A stretch of 35,020 bases of DNA from NCBI GenBank assembly GCA_964035545.1, contig CAXIUT010000229.1, positions 48,915 through 83,934 of the forward strand, given 5' to 3'. Below are positions 22,368 to 33,104 of the stretch, in pieces. The number at the start of each line of letters is the position of its first letter. The stretch's first letter is position 1. The notes beneath the pieces were generated by a model. That model had not been told where the DNA came from. It made no database searches and worked only from the letters and a program-made list of their open reading frames with translations. This DNA comes from Bugula neritina (lineage: Eukaryota; Bryozoa; Gymnolaemata; Cheilostomatida; Bugulidae). The translations under genes and the position numbers were made by a program.

Positions 22368-23344
22368 ATGATTCGAGGTAGTACCCATGATCAAGATGCC
22401 AGATTTAGTGACAAAGCTAAAACTATGCTTTAAAAGAGTCAATGGCCAGATAAATATGACACTAAAATGGATCTAACAAAAGTAGATTATGAACTCATCA
22501 AAGTCTGGATTGAAAAACATATCAATAAACTTCTTGGAGAGGAAGATGACATAGCGAGTGGAATGGTTCTAGGGATTTTAGATGATCATATTGAAAAATA
22601 AGAAAAAGTAAATGCTAAAAAATTACACGTGGCTATTAGTTCAGTTTTACAAGACAAAACCCTTACATTTGTAAGTGATTTATGGGATTTACTTTAGTAG
22701 GCAGCAAAGTCATCGAAAGGAATAGTAGTTTTAATTTAATATAGCCTGAATGTTTGATATAGGAAAAGAAAAGAAGTGAAGAAGTACATAAAAGAAAACT
22801 AGATTTGTTGCATTAAAAAAGGTATAAAATGAATGTAAATCGATTTAATAGAACAATTAAAAATGTATAGTCAAGCAATAAAAGATTATAGAACAGAGGT
22901 TATGATGAAAGGTATCCCAGAGATGGAAATAAATAAGATAAATACAATAAATATGATAGATAAGACAGATATGATAGGGATAGAAGGTAAGATATTAGAA
23001 ATAGAGATGATAAATACGATAGATATAATAGATATGATAAATAAGATAAAGATAAAGATGAAAGACTATATAAAGAACATAAAAAGAAGAAACACAAAGA
23101 AAATCGAAGTAGAAGTCGCAGTAGACATAAAAGACACAGAAGCAGAGAACATTAGAAGAAGAAAAAAGCTAAATCTAGAAATAAAAAACACAAATATCGC
23201 CGTAGAGAGACTCCAAGTAGTTCTATATATTCCAAATAAGGCAGATAGGCTTTAGAAAGGTAAGAAAAGATCCGTATTAATTCACCTGTTGCTCGTAGTA
23301 ATAGTGTTCTCAGTGATTCTAGTGGAGTAGTGTCTTCGAGCTGA
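22368..23344 (+). CDS. SRRM1-like splicing coactivator (PWI domain plus RS/RD tail)
   Basis: SRRM1 (SRm160) binds RNA through its PWI domain and bridges splicing and exon-junction complexes. A 20-nt intron at 22725-22744 gives 318 residues. The N-terminus, RGSTHDQDARFSDKAKTML, matches the SRRM1 start (RGTS.EQD.RFS.K). The PWI fold covers about residues 30-115: KVDYELIKVWIEKHINKLL, EEDDIASGMVLGIL, and FVSDLWDLLEEA. In the motif itself, Val replaces Pro (VWI). The tail alternates Asp, Tyr, Arg and Lys (DRYDRDRR) and then has KENRSRSRSRHKRHRS, a typical RS segment. It is shorter than animal SRRM1 (about 900 residues). Start chosen at the first ATG, which opens on the conserved RG motif. Confidence 0.9.
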
Positions 23345-23480
23345 TGATGTCAATATATAAATCTGAGTCTTTAATTATTTGAAATTTATTATTCTATAAA
23401 GACTTTGAGTGATAGTTTGTTGGTCGAAATGAATTATTAGTGAAAAAATCAATATATTTGGTTAAAGTGTAAATTAATTG

Positions 23481-24131
23481 ATGGGAATTTGCACAACAAA
23501 TTAAAAAGAAAATCAAACTATCATATCAACCAAAGCTCTTCTTAAGACTACTGCTTTCGATAAGACTCAGTTCTATTTTACGACAGAAAATCTTCTTAGG
23601 ATTGATGCTGATTGTCTGATAATCTTTTGTGACTAGAAGATCAATCTGAGCAAGAACACTTTTGTTGACAAAATTGGTAAATTCTAGAGTAGAAAGATCA
23701 GGGAGTTTGCTGAATCATATTTAAGCAGCAACAAACACAAAGTAACTCCTGGAAGTATAATATTTTTTCCAATATCTATTTCTACTTTGCAGTTCAGATA
23801 CATAGGTCTTGTGTGTTTGAAGGTATGGAATGGACATGAAAAGATCCAGCCTTACTTAACCAACCTATTTAGTAATTTGTTTGAAGACCTCAAAAGACAC
23901 CAAGTTTAGAGTTTGGCAATAACCTAGATTAATCTTCAATTTGGGATTCCAGAGCAATTAGGAGGAAAGGTGTTGTCATAGGTTTTGTTTTAGAATAAGG
24001 AGTGGTTGAAAATAGTCACTATTATCTGCAATAGCACCGAATCTCAAAACTTGTTCATTGAAAGGATATAAAAGTTTCAAAAGGATAAAGCTACGACAAT
24101 GAAAGTGTCAGATGAGTCCTATTACTATTGA
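23481..24131 (+). CDS. N-myristoylated macro-domain-like protein
   Basis: An intronless 216-residue frame. It starts MGICTTNEKE: Gly2 and Thr6 fit N-myristoylation and Cys4 could be palmitoylated, so membrane anchoring is likely. The body follows the macro-domain strand order by pattern: LLRIDADCLIIFCDEKI (first strand and loop), VTPGSIIFFPISISTLQFRYI (edge strands), IQPYLTNLFSNLFEDLKRH (helix), VESLAITEINLQFGIPEQLGG (in place of IAFP.ISTG..G.P) and WLKIVTIICNSTES. The Asn- and Gly-rich ADP-ribose loops of active macro domains (NAAN, ISTG) are missing, so it may bind but probably does not hydrolyse. Membership is inferred from pattern only; a structure prediction would settle it. Confidence 0.6.
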
Positions 24132-24274
24132 TAACTATTCTCTTCCTTTCTATTTATTGATAAAATTGATTAGGTTAGTTATTTGTAATATTCGATTACT
24201 GTTAGAGCGCATATTGATCCAAATAACATCTTTTGAATATGATAATAACATATTAATTAAACCCGACAATTCAA

Positions 24275-26706
24275 ATGCATCGCTCTACTGTTGCTTGTCA
24301 TCCAACCAATAAAACTGATTCTCCTCCTTTTCTTGAACAATGTCATGGATCTAAACCTCAATGGACGATGGAGTAAAATCAACCTCATACCAACAATAGA
24401 TATAAAATAGAATTGGTTACTAATCATAGTCATTCATCTAGAAGTAAATAAAAGTCTTCTAAAGGAATAAAAGTTCTTTCTAGGCAAAATAGTAAAGATA
24501 AAAATAATTCAAATGATAAACAAACAAACTATAATTAAAAACAAATAAAATCTCAAACCCATATTAGTCAATTTTAGTCTTAAAATTCCTATAAATAACA
24601 ATCTATTACTGAGCCCTTCCTTTCTAAATACTAACTATAAGATTTTTTAAAACATTCTGAACTCAAATTAAAAAAAATATTGGCTTAAAGCAACAGTTGT
24701 CATGAGAAGCAAGTAGCTGAGTTGAAAATAATAATATAAGAAAACGATATAAGGATAAATGAATTGATTGAAGCTTCGAATATATTAATTGATAAGAATA
24801 GTCGCAAGCAGAAAGTAATATAAAAGTTAGAATAAAGAATCAAATCAATTACTAATTATCATCAAGTATGCTAAAAATATACTCTTGATCGTTGTAGAAA
24901 TGTTTAATAACAATTTAGAGTAATCATAAGAGAAATATAAGGAAAAGAAGTCTGTCAGGTTCAGATAAAGCTAAGAGGTATTGAAGAGATTAGTAAAAGA
25001 ATATTTCTATGGTATAAAATGAAGAACTCAGAACAGTTGGAATATACAAATAGAGAAATAGAGAAGTTATAATTGAGAAGAGGAAAAATGGAAAGGCAAG
25101 TCGAACTAATTGAAGAAATGAATGAGAAAAGAAATATTTTTAATTTAAAAGAGAAATAGCTATCAGAAATAGTTAAAACTATGAAAATTAAATTAGAATA
25201 AAGATAATATAACAGTAAAAGTAAAAGTAGTTAGCAAGTATGTTCAAAATAGTAACAAGTAGGTGAGTTGTCACAAATGTTGAAATCTTTGTCTAAAAAC
25301 ATATAGTAAATCTAAAAATAGAAAATAAAGTTACTGACTTTGAACAAATAGAAATAAAGCTAGCAAGAATAAAAAACAAAATAGACTATCTGGTAGCTAT
25401 CTAACTTGCTCAACAAATCAGAAAGAGAACTATCTCTTCTATAAAAACAACTCTCTCTGATCTAGCCACAACTGTCTCTTACAAAGAAACAGCTATCACA
25501 TGCTTAATAAGAACTGCGAAAGTCTAATTTATAGATTTAATCTCTAGGAGTGTATAATAAACAAATTGAGAATGAGTTGATATAGTTGAAGTTAAGAGAA
25601 AATTCATTGAAGGTAGAGTGCTAGTATAAAGAGAGATAGTTATCTCAGTCAAAAGTTTAATCTTTGGACTTAATAGAGCAGGAGAGATAGTGTTTTAAAT
25701 AAAAATTTTAATAATCCTTCAAACATAATCAGTATCTTCAAGAAATCAATTGTAAAAACAAAATAATGACAATGCAACAACAACAACTGATCTAAACTTT
25801 ACAAAGAAATGTGCAAGTATAAAGAGAAACAGTTGAGAGGGTCAAAGGATAACAATAAAAATTTTTATAAAAAGTTAGAAGATAAAGTTAGATCAAAAGC
25901 AAAGAAGAAATAGAAGTATTCAGGAAAAGTTAGTATGATAAAGTTAAGCAATAACTAGAAACTAAGCAGGAACAATAAAATAAAAGAATAAAATGTTAAA
26001 GTATTTCTTTGTAACATAAGTTAGTGTTACTAAAAGAAGAAAATGGCCAAAATAAGTCTATGTTGGAATAAAATTTTAAACTCATTTAGAAACTTTAGAC
26101 TTAAATAAGGTAGCTTTTATAATAAAAGACTAAAATATATACAGAAAATATTACCATCAATAATAACTACCTACAATTAAAGAAATAGTACCAATAATAA
26201 ATACAATACACCGAACACCTTGAATCTTAAAATTAAAATATGACTAATAATCTTCAACAGTGCAAAAATGTCTTTCAAGAACAAAGTGGTCAATTTATTT
26301 AGACTATCAATCACCTCAAAAGAGATATTTAGCTTTATAAAAAGGATATTTAACTCTTTCAAAGGGAGAACTAGCTTCTTAAGAGCAAAACATCAGATGT
26401 AAATGAGGGAACAGTGAGAAGATAATAATAAAAATCAAGAGAGATAAAGGTGAAAAAGTAGAGTAAACCTTCTATGAATAGGTTGTCTCATAAGATAATG
26501 GTATTGAGAGGTATTAAGATATATATGTAGATATATTGAAATAATCAGATGAGTTGCCTGTGATATGTGAGATAGATGCAACTGGATACTTAAAATACCA
26601 ATAAACAGGGATATATATTTTAGATTAAGAAGGAAATCCTTTCTAACTGACACAGGAAGAAATAGCTGAAGGAATGACTCATGATATTATCACATTGTTT
26701 TAATGA
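24275..26706 (+). CDS. Large coiled-coil protein
   Basis: An 803-residue protein with one 20-nt intron near the 3' end (26399-26418). About 130 N-terminal residues are Ser/Asn/Gln/Lys-rich and probably disordered (MHRSTVACHPTNKTDS). From about residue 135 to 715 it is almost unbroken coiled coil (LELRRGKMERQVELIEEMNE, KLRENSLKVEC). Splicing is needed to reach a short conserved-looking C-terminal module (EVVSEDNGIERYEDIYVD, ICEIDATGYLKYQETGIYIL, LDEEGNPFELTQEEIAEG) that does not look like coiled coil. No known domain is assigned. The chain is read with many TAA/TAG codons as Glu; as Gln it would be extremely Gln-rich. A gap of 143 nt separates it from the macro-like gene. Confidence 0.8.
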
Positions 26707-26798
26707 TAGAAACATTTTATAAGAAAAATAAAGTTTTAAAAAGGTCATTAAAATAAACTTTTATAATAGCAATCGGTTAAGATTAGTATTAAATTTTA

Positions 26799-28517
26799 AT
26801 GAACTTTTCAGGTAACTTTATCTAACAGCATCCTGTTGCCAATCCTTCTCCAGATACTAAATCCAAAAATAGAATTGCATCAACCAACTTAGAAACTAAC
26901 GTCATTAAAAAATACCTAACTAACATTAAAAAACAACATCAACAAATCATCAACAAAAATAATCTACAATTTAACTACAAACAATGCTTATAACATAACC
27001 ACAAACAGTGCTTATAACATAACCACAAACAATGCACGAATAATAAGGTCCTTATTTAGAGTAAAAAGGTTTTTTCTTAAAGACAGTGTGAAAAAGATAT
27101 AGAGAATATAAGAAAGAGAGATAGTGAGGAGTGGCTAAAGGTGAGAATAAGGTAGTTGGAGTTGTAAAATAATGAGTATAAGAATATAGCAAGATAGTAT
27201 CAACTTTTAGCAGATAAAAATAAAGAATTAGAACTAGAAATGATGCTACTGCTTAATTAACTTTAAAAACAAGCTAACCTTTCAAAAGAATCTCCTTTTG
27301 TCATCAGACAACCTTGGAAATAAGCCAGTACCAAGTAACAGTAGTCTATTAGTTCAAGAAAAGATTCTGATTTTGCCTATCCTACTTCATTCAAACTTGA
27401 TCAGCAATTGATAATAAGGTCTTTTAGATAAAATACAGAGGAAAAAGTTAATCAAGAGGAATAGTATACTGAAAAGAAAGAATAAATGGTGAGATCAATG
27501 GTCAATAGTCATATTCAAACAGTAGTTGAAGACTTGTAGTCGAAAGTAATGCACTATTTGGAACAAATTCAAATATAAATATAAAAAATAAAAGTAACGA
27601 ATGAAGAAATACTTAAAAAAAGAGAACTTTCTTCCAAATAATCACAAAAATCTATCAGTGAGTTCAAATATATTGAAGAAAATAGATTCAATTATGAAAA
27701 ACATTAACTAATAGGCATTAAAGGACAATATAAATAGCTAAGTATGAAAGGATCAGCTCAATAACTAAGTATGAAAGGATCAGCTAAATAGCTAAGCATG
27801 AAAGGACAAGATAAATAGCTAAGTATGAAAGGATCATCTAAATAACTAAGTATGAAAGGATAAGATAAAGAAGGAAGTAATAAATCTTCTTAACAGTCTT
27901 TTGGTCTTTCTAAAAATAAACAAGAAAAACTTTTTAATACTCCAATCCAATTCAAAATAAATCAAGAAGTAACACCTATTTTGCTTGATTAATCTGATAA
28001 ACAGGAAAATAAACTTCAAACAAAATTCAAAGACATATATAAGGAACAAATCTTTTAATATTTTAAAAATATAAATTAAAATTTAATCCTACTCACCTAA
28101 GATGAAGATCTCAGCTTTTATAATTAGATACGTGTCTTGCTTCAAGCTTTATTACAAAAAATATTAAATAAAGCACCCATTAGAGAGCATGTATCTCTGT
28201 AAGATAAGTTGATTTTTGAAAACAATCAAATGAGTTCAGTTATAGATCAGCTGCAGTAAGAGATAAGAGTGCTAAAAGGACAGATAAGAGTGCTAAAAGG
28301 ACAGATAAGATAGAAGATATCGTAGAGTGAATGGAAGGCAGTGGATGTCGATAGGAGTATTTCAGGGTAGAGAAAGCAAATAAATTTATAAGATTTTAAC
28401 TAGACAGAAAGGAGATTACTTTCTGTAATAAAAGTAATGAGATCATTTAACTTATAATATCAAAGTATTCTTGAAAGAAGTAGAAGTTTATCATTGAAAT
28501 CTGAGAGAAATGATTGA
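26799..28517 (+). CDS. Coiled-coil protein with coding tandem repeats
   Basis: An intronless 572-residue frame, 92 nt after the previous gene and in the same direction. Helical segments (ENIRKRDSEEWLKVRIRELE, KKEEMVRSMVNSHIQTVVED, YLEQIQIEIEKIKVTNEEIL) alternate with Ser/Lys-rich linkers. Three sets of in-frame repeats are visible. An 8-residue CLEHNHKQ motif is repeated about three times near 26985-27035. Five copies of a 9-residue unit KELSMKGSA lie at about 27730-27865 (27-nt unit). Two copies of IRVLKGQ lie near 28263-28307. Family not recognised; no membrane segment. Confidence 0.8.
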
Positions 28518-28639
28518 TAACTTTCTTCTGAAATAAATTACTAACTTTTTGTTTAATTATGGTTTAAATTTGTTTTGTTTTTATCAATACATTTTACTTT
28601 AATTATAATTTCGAGATAGGTAAAGTAATTTTATAATAG

Positions 28640-30476
28640 ATGAGGATAATAAAGTTGGAAATATAGATTCTTTATCGTGGTCGATTGACCATCCAGAAAA
28701 GAGCAGTTTCCCTTGATAAGAAAGAGACGAGCACTTTGTCTGCTTTTATTCAACATGTAGTTTAAGTTTGTGAGTTGAATGGAGAATATGCTATTGAAAT
28801 TGATGGCTTTGTTATTTCTGATAAATAAAATAGTAAAATACTACAATAAAAAGCTATCTATAGGTATATTTTCTTTATATTAGACTTAAACTCATTAAAT
28901 ATAAACAAAAAAAGTTGAAGAAGAACCAAGTCTAATCATCAAATTCTGAGGAAAGTTAAGGTATTTAATTAGACGATTCAATAGAGTAAGTCAAAGCTTT
29001 TCGTAAATAAAAAATTAACTAAATAAACTCAATAAAAGAAATAAGATCTAAAAAATAACAAAAAAAAAACAAACAAGTCATTAAAGCAAAAAGATTAAAT
29101 TTATCATAAAGCGAATAAATATCTTAATAGCTCGAATAAAAAGTAAATCAAAAATAGATTAAAAATAAAGATAACAACCTTAAAATAAATAATCTAAGCA
29201 AGAAGGATAAAATACAGTCAAATAATTCAGTTAACAAAATAGAAGAAGCAAAAAAAAGAAAAGAAGTACTTTAATAGTAATAATAATAATAATAGTCTTC
29301 ATCAGAGTCAATACCTCAACTTTCTAAAGTAACAAATAAACATCCTTTATTGAAAAAAGTCAATGATAAGCCTATAAAATTATCAATTAAAAAGAGAAGA
29401 GATATAATATCTGATTCTTCTTAATCTCTTTCTTCTTTATAAGAGATTAATAAGAAATAGAAGTAGCCTTAAAAGACAATAAATGTAAATAATACAACTA
29501 CTATAAGAACTACTTCTAAACTTCCATCAGCTCTGAGAAATAAGGTTATAGCATCCAAAAAGTTCACTATTCATAAGTAGAACCAATGGCTGTCTCTTGA
29601 TAGATAGAAAATGACTCGATGGCAATAGTAGAAGGATAGAAAGGTATTTTGTCAACCTCCAAATAAAATAAAATTTAAAATAATATAATTGGACTAATAG
29701 AGATTTGTACCTGTGAAATCGAATTGGATTTCTGGAGAAGTAAAAGCTATCGAAGATGATGTTATTATAATGTAGAATGTAGATCAATAAGGCAAATAAT
29801 TTATGAAATAATATAAAATACCTGAACACAATATGGATTAACTACAAATATGGAAACCTCTAGCCTCTTTATAACAACTAAAATATCTATAATCATCGAA
29901 AAATATTCAAGAATTCTAGAATCTTATCAAAAATAAATAGAATCTTTCAAAATAAAAATAGATACTAGATAAAGAATAGGTGAATTAGTCTAAAAATAAA
30001 GAATAAGTAGATAATCAGTCTAGAAATAAAGAATAGATAAATTAGTCTAGAAATAAAGAATAAGTAGATAATAAGTCTAGAAATTCAATATAGAGATTTA
30101 TTTGCGGACAAATAAACTATTATTTCAGTGACCGTAATTATAATATAGATTTTTTTATGCAACTTCATGCAAATACTCATCCTTAGAAATGTAATAATTT
30201 TTCGATAAAGATTTGAAGTTAGGTTTTATGTTGAACTTTCCGAAAATAAAGAAATTACTAAGAGATTAATAAAAATTGGTTCAATACCTAAGGGAAGACG
30301 ATAAATACTAAAATAGAAACTATGAAATCAATTTTGGATAAAGATTAATTCGAAAAAAACAAATCAAATCTATCGATAGGGTGTAATAACAGGATATTCA
30401 ATTTTAAAAAGCTTAAAAATAAGTTCAATAATATCATGAAAAAGATGAAACAGTTTTAAACCAAAAAAATGATTGA
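28640..30476 (+). CDS. Coilin-like protein with a C-terminal La motif
   Basis: Introns 28864-28883 and 30191-30210 (20 nt each) give 598 residues. Residues 1-85 (MRIIKLEIEILYRGRLTIQK, YAIEIDGFVISDKENSKILQ) fit the ubiquitin-like N-terminus of coilin, the Cajal-body scaffold. A Lys-rich stretch, a run of eight Glu followed by SSSES (about residue 205) and an SR/SL-rich region follow, as in coilin's middle. Residues about 335-420 (IKFKIIELDEERFVPVKSNW, then SGEVKAIEDDVIIMENVD) match the coilin Tudor-like domain (IAFKLLEL...VS.Y..G.). After 10-residue repeats of the SRNKEEVDNQ type comes QINYYFSDRNYNIDFFM, with KLGFMLNFPKIKKLL, EEKLVQYLRED and YEINFGERLIRKK: a La motif, the RNA 3'-end-binding winged helix of La and LARP proteins. 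No RRM follows. Coilin identity is moderately sure, La motif more so; the fusion is novel to me. Confidence 0.8.
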
Positions 30477-30768
30477 AAATCAATATATTATTTATATCAA
30501 GTAACATATCTTAAACTAGTAATAAGAATAACTAATAATAACTAATAATAACTAGTAATAACTAGTAATAACTAGTAATAACTAGTAATAACTAGTAATA
30601 ACTAGTAATAACTAATAATAACTAGTAATAACTAATAATAACTAATAATAACTAGTAATAACTAGTAATAACTAATAATAACTAGTAATAACTAATAATA
30701 ACTAGTAATAATAAATAGCAAATAACTAAACTGGTATTATATATTAATGAGGTTTAAATACGATGGGT
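30477..30768. repeat. Convergent spacer with 10-nt tandem repeats
   Basis: From about 30516 to 30715 the sequence is some twenty copies of taataactag, alternating with taataactaa. The gap lies between the stop codons of the coilin-La gene and the leftward unknown gene. On the plus strand the unit contains TAA, TAG and ACT only, so it would read as Glu/Asn/Thr/Leu repeats, but it lies after a TGA stop and has no start. Confidence 0.85.
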
Positions 30769-31521
30769 TCAGTATTTTATTTTTTGATGATATTTTTTTG
30801 TTCTTATTCCTAAGATGGAATTATTGTTTTTTTTACTTACATTTCCCATAATAGTCTGTCTCAAGAACTCTCTTGGAGATATTTGCTATCGTTTATCATC
30901 AATATTAGATGTTTCCTCTAGTTTAGAAGGCCGATTTGCTCCTATTTTACTTACTTTTTGTACCTTTTTAAAACTTGGCATTTCATATTAGATATCTTCT
31001 TGATGATTTAGTTTAGGTTTAGGTTTTTGAGGAGTAAGGTAGTGAACACTGACGTAGTAATTAGGTGTTTTTGGCTTGTTTTTAAATCTAACTTCACTCA
31101 GTTATTGAGAAGACTTGATAGATAGTTTGCCTTCTAATGAGTGATCATATGGAAACTATTATCCTTTAGCAATATTTTAGATAGAATTCAATCTTAATTT
31201 GTTTTTAATTTATGGAGGCTAGAGGTCTGAAGAGTCAAAGTGGACTTGTCTATTTCTACTTATATTTTATGAGGTAATTTTAAGATGGAGGAGAAGTTCT
31301 TCTGAAAGGTAGGAGTAATGAGGTTGCATATACTTGAATTATTCCATTTTATTCATTTGTTCATTGATATGAACAATGTTTTGTTTGAATTTATTTTAAT
31401 TACAAGGTTCAAAAGAGTAAAACTTGATGATTCTTTTGAGAAGAATGGCGATAAAGGATTCAATGCATTCATTATATCTTTTTTATTGATGACGAGTTGC
31501 AAATCCACTATATACACTCAT
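30769..31521 (-). CDS. Hypothetical protein, 250 residues
   Basis: An open frame from ATG 31521 to TGA 30769 with no intron needed. Residues 1-85 are helical and hydrophobic in pattern (YNECIESFIAILLKRIIKFY, INEQMNKMEEFKYMQPHYSY), suggesting a small folded domain. The rest is basic, Pro/Ser-rich and probably disordered (SVHYLTPQKPKPKL, FKKVQKVSKIGANRPSKLEE, SPREFLRQTIMG). No signal peptide or membrane segment. Not recognised. A GTAAGT near 30860 raises the possibility of a 3' intron. It is followed in the same direction by 55 nt and then the phosphatase gene's stop. Confidence 0.7.
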
Positions 31522-31576
31522 TATATTTATAATTCATTGATCTTAACCATTTAAATAGCATAAATAAATACTTATA

Positions 31577-32956
31577 TCACTAATCAACTATTTCTTTCTA
31601 TTTCTAAAGATTACTTTTATTCATTTTTATTTGATTCTCCTTTCTTTTGTCTTTCTTTTAATCACCAAAACGATGTTTTTATATGACTATAGAATCCATA
31701 AAACCTTGTTTTGTAGAATAATGCTGATAACTGATCTTTTATTCTGAGTTTATGGTGAGAAGTCCAAAGCCTGTCTACCCGACAGTATAACTAGCTGTTT
31801 CTGGATATTTTTAAGACATTGATAGGACCAAGTCAGTATCACTTCCAGCTACTCCCTCTATCACAGATATTATATATCCCCCATCATCTCTATAGGGTGA
31901 TTCTAAAGTAGAATAAGAACCATTTCGATGGTAGGGGTATATTCTTTAAAATAAATGTGCATGAGCTCCTATCGATAGAGATACTTAAGCATCAAACATG
32001 CTATCGAAATAGGGTTTGAGTCTTTAATGTTCTTTTAAACATCTGGTTCGTTAGCCACTGCAAATCAAAGGATAGTGACAAAAAGGAATGATGAAGAGTT
32101 GAGTATTTGAAGCAATTTGAAGTTGTTTTTGGAAGGCTTTAAGAGAAGTAGTATTTTATGAATTGTTAAAGACATAGGCAAAGGGATCATAGGGAATAAG
32201 ATAAGAATCTCCAAAAGAAAATCCTGTAGCAAGATCATCAAGAACTCTGTATATTTAAAATGTGGATTTGAGTAATAGTTTATCATCTTAAGAATAGTTT
32301 TAGTGGTTTCCTGGAGTAAAAATGGTTGGAATTCTACTAAAAAACTATTGAGTCATAATTAAAAATTAGATATAAGTTGATCCATGGTTACTATCTAGGT
32401 TATAGGCTATGTCTCCATCAATTAGAAATAACTTGACTTGTTTTTATTGAATTTGTTATCTTAGAGATGAGAGTATAGGAGTAAATCCAGTCTTTTTAAT
32501 TACTCCCCAGTCAGCTAGGACAATAATATTCATTTGCTAATATTTATTTTGGGGATCAGTAACTAGGAGTGAGATCCATTAGAGTTAATTTTTGAGAGGT
32601 AAGTTTTAATTATTGCCGTTCCACCCGAATACTTGATATTAAACCTTTTATCCAAAACTAACCTGGTGTTCTATTGAACATTTTTGAACATAGGTTGTGA
32701 AGAAAGTCATGTTTGATGAAGCTTTTACTTTATCAGACTTGCAGAATATATTAGAATAGCCTTGTTAGGTTTGAAGTTAAATAAAAGAAGAGATGCATGG
32801 TGAAGGAGTATTGAATGAAATTATTATTTTTTAGGATGATGAGTGATCAAGAAGATAATTGCCATATTGTACACGAACTCCAAAAGTTGTACAGTTCTAT
32901 TCTGTCAATACTGCTGCTGATATTCCCAGAAACAGTAAAATCAGAATCAGAATCAT
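31577..32956 (-). CDS. Purple acid phosphatase-like metallophosphoesterase
   Basis: A secreted or lysosomal binuclear-metal phosphatase of 459 residues, no intron. Signal peptide MILILILLFLGISAAVLT, then an N-terminal fibronectin-like domain (VRVQYGNYLLDHSS, HQVSFGEKVEYQVFGWNG). Metal-binding motifs appear in order: LADWGV, GDIAYNLD, TPGNHENY, CHYP and GAHAHLFERIYP, matching the family's GD.G, GD..Y, GNHE, ..H and GH.HAYER. In the last motif the first Gly is Ala, but both His remain. In GNHE and LFER the Glu is TAA, strong evidence for the code. Substrate is not predictable. The ATG at 32956 is chosen for the signal peptide. N-glycosylation sites are present (NCT, NNS). Confidence 0.92.
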
Positions 32957-33104
32957 CGATTATAAGATATTCAATTGAATTAGTCCAACTTATATAGTTT
33001 AAATACTCATACTAAGTTGTTTAAATACTCATACTAAGTTGTTTAAATACTAAGTTGTTTAAAACTAATACTAATTCATAGATAGTTTAGATGGGATATG
33101 ATGA
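32957..33104. repeat. Spacer with 22-nt repeats
   Basis: From about 32997 to 33065 the unit tttaaatactcatactaagttg occurs about three times with deletions. The gap lies upstream of the phosphatase start and downstream of the MyTH4-FERM stop, so the phosphatase promoter must be within 150 nt. Confidence 0.65.

Noticed and set aside
22863-23255. Ile/Met/Lys-rich frame on the plus strand
   Set aside because: It is a shifted reading of the Asp/Arg/Tyr-rich tail of the SRRM1-like gene.
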